Assembly (NCBI GenBank): GCA_027579435.1
Contig: JANBPK010000930.1
Location: 55,014-119,013 of the forward strand
Source of the DNA: Candolleomyces eurysporus
Lineage: Eukaryota > Basidiomycota > Agaricomycetes > Agaricales > Psathyrellaceae
Direction of reading: 5' to 3'
DNA length: 64,000 nt
The position numbers and the translations under genes were made by a program. Shown in pieces: positions 55,210 through 64,000 of this stretch (positions are counted from its first letter, which is position 1; each line of letters begins with the position of its first letter). The notes under the pieces are model-generated. The model was not told the origin of the DNA. It did not search any database and was given only the letters and a program-made list of their open reading frames with translations.

Positions 55210-56740
55210 GAATACATGGTTGTGGCTATCTAATCTCTATGTTATAAAACCCTTCCAGCATTAAGATAACTCATATGGTGCAAAGGATAAAGGAAGAGTA
55301 TGCTACTCTTGGGTTCACAAGAGTTGGAGTCTACTTGAGGACTGCCAACTTAGAGGCACACCTGCCATATACCCAAGATTGGGGTTCAGTATGTTAGCTG
55401 GTTGGCACCACTTCAGATCAAACAGCCTACCCTGCAGCTGAACAACTCAGTTTCAATACCAGGCAATAGAGAAGGTTTCCTAGGCACCAAAAGTACCTAA
55501 CCTCTTGTGTGGCCTCACATTAATCAAGTGTATTCAGTGCTAGAGCAGTGGGACAAGTCTCTAAGTACCCAAAGAGATGTGCAGCAAGGTTTTGGCACAT
55601 TGAACAGTATGATGATTGGTGCAGCACAAGAAAGGAGCTCAAAGTACTCTGAAAGAAAGATCATTCATGGAAAAAGGTAACCTGGAAAGCAGTCACCAGG
55701 GATTTGCCAAGGTGTGAGAGAGAGTTCAATGTGAGAGGGAAGGATAAAGAGGTATGAGGAGGGCTCGAGACAACAATGGTTCAATACCTGATTGCTTGAG
55801 GTGTGAGGGGTGGAACAAATGTATTGGCAGTAATTATAATTGTAGACAAGATCGATGACAACGAGAGACAAGAAGAAATATATTGAAAAGATGCAAATGT
55901 GAAATGACTGCTCGAATCTGAATCAATGCGGGGGAAAGGTAAGATGTCCACTAAAATCCATCTTGAGGGTATATAAGATGTTCTGGTTTGTGTGTACACA
56001 CTCAGTGTACAAACNAAAGTGCGAGTCCAATCAGACTTTGCCAGGCAATCGCAATATCCTACAAATATTTGAGAATGGTCCACAGAAAAAAAATCCATCC
56101 ATGTAAGGAAATAAAAGGTCCTGAACGGGCAATGGAGTTAGCTAAGCAAAGCAAGAGACAATAGGGCGAGTGAACTGTTTCTTCGCTGATACGACCGTGT
56201 TCGCTTTTTGCAAATAAATACCCATTTTATTGAATATATTGTTCACAATTCAATCAACGGTCGTGTCTAATTAATCCCTACACTATAAAACCCTGCCAGT
56301 ATTGAGGTAACTTGCGCAGCACAAAGGATAACAAAAGAGTGCGTTACTCTTGGGTTCACAAGAGTTGGAGTCTACTCAAGGACTGCCGACTTAGAGGCAT
56401 ACCTGCAATATACCCAAGATTAGGGTTTAGAGCCAGCCGGTTGGCACCACTTCAGATTAAATGGCCTACCCTGCAGCTGAATGACCCAATTTCACTACTA
56501 AAGCTATAGGGGTGGTTTCCTAGGCACTAAAGGAACCTAACCTCTTGCACGGCCTCACATCAATCGAGTATATTCAGTGCCAGAGCAGTGGGACAAGTCC
56601 CTAGGCATATAAAGAGATGGCGTGGCAAGGTTTCAGCACCTCAAACAGCATGATGGCTGGTGCAGCACAAGAAAGGAGCTCAACATACTCTGAAAGGAAG
56701 GTCATTCACGGAAAGAGATAACCCGGAAAGCGGTCACAAG
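55210..56740. repeat. Two direct copies of a 480 bp repeat
   Basis: About 55240-55700 and 56280-56740 match along their length, for example TACTCTTGGGTTCACAAGAG, TTGGAGTCTACT, GGTTGGCACCACTTCAGAT, CAGTGGGACAAGTC and GCAGCACAAGAAAGGAGCTC. Differences are mainly CG in the right copy against TG or CA in the left. Possibly solo terminal repeats or dispersed non-autonomous elements; the sequence between them holds no gene. Confidence 0.75.
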
Positions 56741-57750
56741 GGTTTTTGCCAAGATAAAGATACTCAATTGACAGAGGTCTGACTCCTCCTCACACGGCTC
56801 AAGCAGAGGCACACCTAAGGCAGCGGTTGGTATAACCATAGACCAACCACCCTTGATCAACTTCAGCATCCCCTTCAGCCAACCCAAAAAGGCAAAGGAA
56901 TCTATTTAATAGTCATGGCGCAAGCGCACGAGTGGCGCAGCGGCACCTTGGTGTATCCAATACCCTCTTTTTTATCTCTTTATCTCCCTCTCTAGCTGGG
57001 GCCTGGACTCTTTTTATTTATAAATCTCGTGTACACCTATTTACCATGCTCTGGTGATTGTGCGGCTCCAGATAGTATATATATTGGACTCTCTTAGCAT
57101 AGTTTTTCCCCAGAGAATTACTGCTGTTTTTATTGTGTTACTTTGTGTTTGCAATTGACTGGTTTTGTGACTTTTATCTCATGCAGCATGATACTAAGTA
57201 AAGGAAAGATCAAAGCTATAAAGATATAACCTTATGGGTTAACTGTGTGATTATTGAGCACTCCTCGATTACTTGGAACTGGTGTGTACAAGAGAGAGAA
57301 CTTGTTAATTCTTAATACTCTACACTACCCCCCATACTCGCACCCCCTGATTTCAGTGTGGCATGGCTATGAAAGGTTTTACATACTACTTACCTCGCAC
57401 AGCTCGACTTGGAGTTGGTGTTAGGTGTTAGGTTGTGTGAGTTAGTAGTCTCACTGTTCTCGATCTCTTCACCGCTCAGAGTTGGGTCACTCCCCACATC
57501 TCCCTGGGTCTTCTTGTGCTGACTCCCAGTCAGCGCAATATAAGAGGGAGTAGGCTAACTAAAAGCAAGGTAGTGTAGGTCAAAAGAGAAAGAAGGAAAT
57601 AGGGTGCAAAAATGGGAAGATAGGGTCCAAAAGGGTGTAAGAATTTCTAGTCAATAGGGATTGTAAAGATTGAGGTAAGGTAAAATACTGGCAGAAAGGG
57701 TCCATAAATGAGGCTGAGACAATGTCCTGGAAGGTAGGGAGTACAACAAG
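56741..57750. other. Non-coding, possible LTR-like sequence
   Basis: Contains promoter-like AT tracts (TATATATA at about 57075), T-rich runs and TCTCACTG. Could be a terminal repeat of the retroelement debris to the right, but no second copy is visible in this window. Confidence 0.35.
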
Positions 57751-57805
57751 GCCATGGGGTATATAAGCTATGTATGCAGGAAGGAATGTACATCACACTT
57801 CCACT

Positions 57806-58545
57806 ATGACTTCTACTCATGTCAAGGTTCCATCCTATCTTTGTGGCTTCAGTCAAACTGTGGTGCACTCAAGCATGAGAACATTGGAGGCAAAATTGAT
57901 GAGGGAGATGGGGGCGGTTTCCCTTGCATCAACAAAGGAGATGAAGGGGCAGCTTGATCTGGTGTTGGCTCATATGGTGTGTATTTTCTTGACGCTTTCT
58001 TTGCTTCTACTTCCAACATGACTTGCAGTACAACCTGTATCACTCTTGGGAGCTCCTTCGTTGCTTCAGGTTGATTCCAACACTGTGGTTTTTGATATGT
58101 TTGTTCAAAGAGCACATTTTATGCAAACCAAATGCAAGGGTTGACTTTGTCTACAATCTGCAATACAAATGTTCAAGCTAGGCAAATTCAAATTTGCATT
58201 GCATGTGTCTGGCCTCCCTTTGCCACCACTAAAACTTTGCTCAATATGTGTCCAATGTAGGCACATTAAACACAAACTGTAAACAAATGCATTCCTTGCA
58301 CCTGATTTGCCTAAGATGCGCTTATTAAACAAACACATGAAAAACCACAGTGTGTTCAATTCTGTACTCCTGATGCCATTCAGTTGGCAGTTCAAGTGGT
58401 GAAAATGGAGCGAATGGATGATGAGACTTTCCTCCTTCAATTCAGGGAGATGCAGGCAAAGATTGATGGTCTTGTGTGGCGAAACATTGAGGGGCACCAG
58501 GAAGAGATGGGAGGATTCAGAATGGAGTTGGTGAATGATGTTAGC
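57806..58545 (+). pseudogene. Gag-like fragment of a plus-strand element
   Basis: From ATG 57806 a frame gives a serine-rich start and LREMGAVSLASTKEMKG-type helical text; after an intron-like gap and a transposon insertion it resumes at about 58360 with DAIQLAVQVVKMERMDDETF and FREMQAKIDGLVWRN. It resembles retroelement or repeat-derived coding DNA by composition only. It is cut by the minus-strand gypsy element near 58550. Confidence 0.3.
58081..58352. mobile_element. CACTG-ended non-autonomous element, copy 1
   Basis: 272 bp bounded by inverted ends CACTGTGGTTTTT and AAAAACCACAGTG, continuing as GATATGTTTGTT against AACAAACACATG. The interior matches copy 2 at 62378 almost base for base. 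Direct flanking triplets differ (CAA and TGT), so the target duplication is not preserved here. No transposase is encoded. Confidence 0.85.
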
Positions 58546-58548
58546 TTG

Positions 58549-61500
58549 CTATGCACTGTATTCTTCCTCAATAGTTTTGTTATTGGGTTCTCTGTTGTGC
58601 GATATTGACTCAAGTTGATTCTCATCCATGTCCGTGATCCTGGTGACCGGAATTTGACTCAGAGTGCATGAATAGTAGGGAATAGTGCAGTAGGCTGCAT
58701 AGCAAAGCTTTGAGACCATTCTATCAAGTTCAGCGAGCACAAAAGAACCTCCAGTCATCTTCTTGAGAACTACAAAGGGGCCAATGTATTGGGGCTTTGT
58801 TTTAGCACCAATCAATGAGTCAATGCGCGAGTTTCAAACAAGAACAAGTGAACCAGGCTTGAGTTCAAAACTTCGAATTGAATTTCAATATTCCTTCTTG
58901 AACTGACGCACTGAGGCCATACAAGAGCAGTGAAGAGCATTCTTGACTCGTTCAAGTCCTCTGGTTGCTTCTGCAGCATGCGTGCTCAGTAGGCAATGAG
59001 ATCTGGGGTGGAGATGATTTTACTGAGTGGTCTTGAAAGGTAAGTAGCTTCCACAAGGTCGAATGGGAGCAGTGGTTCTATGCCATGTGCAATGTAGTAG
59101 GGTGAGTAGCCTGTTGATTTTTGAACTGTCACATGCTCTGCCCAAAATACTGAAGGTGTGACAAGTGGCCATTTTGATTCATCCACCATCTGCTGCCTTG
59201 ATGAGGGCTTCACAGACATCCCAATATCAATGTTCTACAATCCCATTGGCTCATGAGTTATATGGCGAAATGGGAATGTGAGGGATGCTGTATTGAGTCT
59301 TGAGATATTCAATAGCTGCTGTGAATGCTCCACCATTGTTGGTGACAATTTCTTCAATCATTCCCCAGTGACAGAGGATCTCTTCAAAGATGAATGAAGC
59401 AATTGCTGTATGAGACTCTTGACAAAGCATTTGCCATTCTGGGTAAGCTGAAAGTGAACATCAAGCGTGAAAGATGTATCTGTAGCCATGTGGCTTTGGC
59501 ATGAGCATGGTGTTAATGTGAACCTTGCAGAAAAGTGAGAGAGGCATCGGGACAGTTGGAGGGATGTAATAGTGGTGGGGGTTTCGATTTTGGCATTTGT
59601 GGCACGTTTTGATGTACCATTTGACATTGTTGAGAAGGTAGGGCCACCAAAATTTTTCCAGGAGTCAAACACAAACTGTAAATACTCCTTTGTGACCCAG
59701 GTCATCGTGTGCTTGCTTCAGAAGTGTATAGCGTCAAGGTGGGGGGATGTAGAGTTTGTGACGTCCATGTGGGTCTCGTTTGAAAAGTTCTCCGTTGATG
59801 AGCACAAACTTCATTGCATAGTTGACAAATTGCTTGAAGGAGGGCTCATCTGGGGTGTCCAGGGGTTGTTGAGTAGTCTTCAGGAAGTCTTCAACTTTTT
59901 GAACAAGTCGATCTTGTTCTTGTGCGCATTCAGATTGTAGGATTGAGACTTCACGATGCGAAATGGAAAGAACAAGTGCAGCTGGTTGACTAATTGGTTG
60001 AGGGCGAGTGCTGTAGCCTGGAAGGGTTTGATGTGATAGAGGATAATGATTCCAATTTAGAATAACCACAGCAAATGAGTAGGCTTGATCTGGCCACTCC
60101 TCAGGGTCGTTTTCTACCTGGGGATCATCTGGGAAAGGTTCATGGTGAGATAGTCTGTCTGCAGGACCATGAAGGTGACCTGGTACGTGCTGCAGCTTGA
60201 AATCAAATAGGAGAATGCCAGCTATCCATCAATTTATTGTCGCATTGGGTTGGATGTTGGGGTTGCTGAGCATGCCTTTGATATACTTTGTGTCCACCTC
60301 CACAACAAGGTTCTTCACTCTGATAATGTAGATCTAAATATCTTTGAGTGCTCAGAACAGTCCAAACAACTTGATCTTTGCTTGGGAGTAGCGTCATTCT
60401 AGTTCATTCCATGTAATTGAGCCAAAACGAGAGGGATAGCAAAGCTTGTCATCTCCAATCTGAGAGAGGATGTATCCTACTGCAAGGTGCAATGAGCCAA
60501 CTGCTAGGATGGTTTTGTTCTCTGTTACATAGTCGATTGGTTGGATGGCTGGGGAGGTTTGGACAATGTACTTCAAGGTTTCCATTGATGCAAGCTCGTC
60601 CGGACCAAAATTGAATTCGTGTTTACAACGAGTGAGATGGACAGGTGGTTCTGCATGTATGGCAAAGTCCTTGATGAACATCCTGAGAGTCCCAACAACT
60701 CCAAGAAATCCTTGAACTCCAGTCAGGTTTGTTGGAGTGGGCCAGTCGGTTATCTTTTGAACACAGTCTGGGACTGGACAACAACCTTCATAGGTGCATA
60801 GATGACTAACAATAATAGCTTTGGAAACGCAGAGCTGGGCTTTAGAACCTGAGAATGTACCACCAGCATGTTGTACTCATTGGACAATTTGGCCTACATT
60901 GTTGAAGTGTTCCCAGACACATCAGATGCCTGGGTTTTCAGGAATTGTCTCAAAGGTACCGTCTGGGAGCTCATATCGAGTGGGGGGACCTTTCATACGC
61001 ACATTGTCAACAAAGGGAATGGTGAGGTGTGGTATTTTGTCTTGGAGAATGAAAGTGATGTTGCCATGTTGAATTTGCATTGAGTTGGTGTATCCCATTG
61101 GTATGCATGTAAGCCAAAGTGTTCTGAGAGGCGATTGGAAGGTTGTGAGATTGCAAGACTCAGAAGAAAGCTCTTGCTGATTGAATCCGACAAATAGATC
61201 AAGTACTGTGTAGCACACATGGCCACTGAACTGTTCTGCATAAGGTTCAATTGTCGGGGGAAGAGCAGAGTCTTTGATTGTGACTGCATTGAGGGGTTGA
61301 AGGTCATGAATGAGACAAAGTAATTTCCCATCTTTCTTGAGTATGCAGAACTAGCAAGAGCAATAGGAGGCATTCAATGGTTTGTAGACTCCCGCTGTGA
61401 TCTTCAACTTGATGATTTCAACAACACAATTAAAGAGGCCAGGAGGAATAGGGATGTTGTGCAATACCCATGGAATATGTTCAATAGTTGGGATGATGAT

Positions 61501-63231
61501 AGGTTCAAGGTAGTCAGTTGAAAAGCAGCCTTTCTCAGATTTGTCCCATGCAAAAGTGTCTTCAAAATGTCGAATGAATGTGTGTGCAAGCTTCTGTTCC
61601 TCAGGAGTAAGGAAACCATGCTTCTGGAATATATCATCCTTAGCTTCCATTTGTTCATGGGTGTAACAATAACCTGGAGTGAACTTGGGAGGTTGGTGAG
61701 GAAGGTGAGGCATTGAAGCTAAGGGGTCAACATTTGGGGGCTGGTGACGAACAACTCAGAACTTCTCTGGCAGTGTGGTAGCGACAGGCTTGACACATTG
61801 GGAAACCTTCTTGTACTTGTAACAGGAGGATGGTGGTTGCTGGGTAGCTTTGCAGTATAGTTCAGATTTGAAAAAAGCGATATGGAGACAATCATTAATA
61901 GATTTTAGTGAAATATCAAAAATAGCGACTGTGTGGTGGTGAAAATAAGGATCAAAACGAGCATCATAGGCCAGATTAGAAAGGAGAGAATTAAGGGAGG
62001 AATGGCGAGTATCAATAGGGGTATTGTGTTTTCCAGCAGGCATTGATGAGGGCATTGGGGTGACCAAGGGTGCTGAAGTATCCATTCGGGCACTGGCTAG
62101 ATCATTGACAAGACCTAAAAACCCACACGCACAGCTGTACACTTCCAATCTCGAGGCTGAGTAGGTAGAGTGACAACAGAGCCAGTATTAGGGTTGGTGA
62201 TGGTGATATGAGCGTCGCCGTTATGGAAATGTTGAATGCCAGCTTGAGCATGTGTGAGGAATGGTCATCTGAGCAGTAAGTCATAGGGTGCGTTGCCAAT
62301 GACCTGGAGTTGTAGATAGAATGTTGAGGGACCAATATTGACTGCAATATTCCTGAGCAGTCTCACTGTATTACTGACACTGTGGTTTTTGATGTGTTTG
62401 TTCAAAGAGCACATTTTAAGCAAACCAAATGCAAGGGTTGACTTTGTCTACAATTTGCAATACAAATCTTCAAGCTAGGCAAATTCAAATTTGCATTGCA
62501 TGTGCCTGGCCCCCTTCTGCCACCACTAAAAATTTGCTCAATATGTGTCCAATGTAGGCACATTAAACACAAACAGTAAAAAAATGCATTCCTTGCACCT
62601 AATTTGCTTAAGATGTGCTTATTGAACAAACACATAAAAAACCGCAGTGTGACACTTGCATTTGCTGATTCCATAGGTATACTATGATCCCCTAGCAGAG
62701 GGAGACCAAGTTTTTCCCAAAGTCCACGATGAATAGCAATTATTTGAGAGTCATCATCAAGTATTGCTGGCACCTTCCATTGGCCGCTGACTCCTGCTAT
62801 AGATACTTCAATAGTTTGCAAGGTCTCTGACTGGTTAGCAACAATTGTATGTTCTTCTGGTGGTGGAGGCGTGGAATGGAAGAAGGACTCCATAAAGGAA
62901 TCAAACATTATAGCAGATGTGTTTGAAGATGAAGAGGTACTGGTGTTGGGCACTCATTGAGTTGTAGTCTTGTCCTTGATGACTTTGTGGAGGTGGGAGT
63001 GATTGCAAGCAATTCTTGGACTGAAATCAGTATCTGCGTATCCAGTGTACATTCTATGACCTTTTCGACGATTTTTGGGTCTTCAATCAGTGCAACATAT
63101 CGAAACTGGGCCGGGGAGTTCCCAGAAGCATTGGGAGGTGCTCCTGACATACTAGAGCTTGTCCCTGACGGATTCGTTGAGTTCTGAGGGCTCTGAGCTG
63201 TGGGGGAGGTTGAGGGCAATGACAATTTCAA
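58549..63231 (-). pseudogene. Dead Ty3/gypsy retrotransposon polyprotein
   Basis: Minus-strand pieces in order: gag-pol leader (FRYVALIEDPKIVEKVIECT, about 63060-63110), aspartic protease (WKVPAILDDDSQIIA, LWEKLGLPLLGD; then TFYLQLQVIGNAPYDLLL at about 62300), reverse transcriptase (FAWDKSEKGCF, YTVLDLFVGFNQQ, IPHLTIPFVDNVRMKG, 61700-60920), RNase H (60680-60100), integrase zinc region and core (about 60060-59360), VFWAEHVTVQKSTGYSPYYI (about 59100), and the GPY-like KPQYIGPFVVLKK (about 58790). Stops and frameshifts separate them. The RT YxDD-type motif is FVDN and the protease site is DDD. The protease is split by a 272 bp insertion. Confidence 0.88.
62378..62649. mobile_element. CACTG-ended non-autonomous element, copy 2, with TSD
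   Basis: 272 bp, ends CACTGTGGTTTTTGATGTGT and ACACATAAAAAACCGCAGTG (inverted), flanked on both sides by TGA (62375-62377 and 62650-62652). CACTA/CACTG ends with a 3 bp target duplication fit the CACTA superfamily. Inserted in the gypsy protease, so it is younger than that element. Confidence 0.9.
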
Positions 63232-64000
63232 GTTAGGGATGCTGGCAGTGTTGCTATGTGAGGCTGCGGTCTTTTTCGATGTGTTTCAAGTATTGGGAGG
63301 TGAGGAGCGGTTTCCCATGCAGCGCTTGAGGTTATTGACCTTACCCTGCGTTTGAGCAATCATAGACTCGAGAACTGGTATTTGGTTGACTTCCACTTTA
63401 CTGAGGGGTGGGTTTTCAAGCTCATCAATTTCTTCAAACACACCGGAGGTTTTGGGTGGTGGTGATGTACAGGTAGCAAACTAGGGTGCTCTAACAACCA
63501 AACTATAGAACTCAAACACACACACACAACCACAACAATACAACACACCAAATACCTTTGTTAAGATAAAGGCGGGCAAAGGGTATAGGTAAAGCTCTTA
63601 GTCTAGTCAGCAGAGGCTTCTAGAACTCTTCTTGTACAATCACAAGTTTGAGGGGGAGCTAAGGCTCAACCTGCAACAATATAAATGCTTCTCGAAGCAA
63701 CTTTGCTAACACATGGTAGGATTTGAGATACAACAGATAACTTCACGGACAGAGGACACAGCCTTGAGCAACTTTAATGCAAGAATGATTCAATAAAACA
63801 CAAGTGACACGACTCTGATTGACTTTGCAAACTTAAACACTTTTCTCTTGATAACAGACAGCTCTTGTAGATTCCTGGGAACATGGTCCTGACATGAAAT
63901 ACAAACGCTAGCTACCCACTAATGCTATAATAGATAAAACAGAGACATATATATATGTAATATGTTGGCAAACAGACAAAGAACAAACAGATGACAGAGA
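63232..64000. other. Gypsy 5' flank, untranslated
   Basis: Upstream part of the minus-strand element, with a proline/histidine-rich decayed leader, a CA microsatellite (about 63516-63530) and AT tracts (TATATATA at about 63950). Probably leads into the element's 5' LTR beyond the window; no LTR partner was found inside. Confidence 0.45.

Noticed and set aside
56900..56960. tRNA-like stretch AGTGGCGCAGCGGCACC
   Set aside because: No cloverleaf and no B-box at the correct distance.
62402..62953. Cysteine-rich protein fused to the gypsy protease
   Set aside because: The cysteine-rich half is the translated 272 bp inserted element, not a protein domain.

Overview
The window is nuclear DNA from a filamentous basidiomycete, most likely an Agaricomycete. 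The signs are genes split by many 45-75 nt GT-AG introns, a Hos2-type deacetylase, a Nup192-type nucleoporin, a fused MogA-MoeA protein with a histidine-rich linker, a NACHT-WD40 receptor-like gene, short secreted cysteine-containing proteins and a Ty3/gypsy element of the kind common in mushrooms. No bacterial, organellar or CRISPR features were seen. Scattered single n's mostly sit beside homopolymers and look like consensus uncertainties.

Layout. 1-5.6 kb is sparse: one small secreted protein gene, a reductase fragment and an unidentified remnant. 5.6-21 kb is a compact housekeeping block: histone deacetylase (HOS2), purine permease (NCS2/UapA family), the large nucleoporin Nup192, a mitochondrial-type methionine aminopeptidase on the minus strand, and a low-complexity protein with an eIF4E-binding-type motif. 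21.4-31.1 kb is an accessory expansion: three direct units of about 2.2 kb, each ending in a copy of a small secreted protein gene (copies A, B, C), then an inverted fourth copy (D). Fragments of the two flanking housekeeping genes have been copied into this cluster. 32.7-35.2 kb is the molybdenum-cofactor gene. 35.2-50 kb holds an arrestin-like gene at 40.4-42.4 kb, several unrecognised or decaying genes, many local duplications and a fifth, frameshifted member of the secreted family at 44.5 kb.

50.2-53.9 kb is a seven-exon NACHT NTPase with near-identical WD40 units. From about 53 kb the DNA changes to AT-rich, CpG-poor, repeat-filled sequence: 480 bp direct repeats, two 272 bp CACTG-ended non-autonomous transposons and a dead gypsy retroelement reaching the right edge.

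The most unusual content is the secreted family. It has one exon for the signal peptide, an internal duplication of the motif STRDL...LERR, two RR sites, a CPYCG element and a conserved C-terminal exon. It grew by segmental duplication and shows members at several stages of decay. Exon joins were worked out by eye; reading-frame sums were checked for the main models but no alignments could be run.
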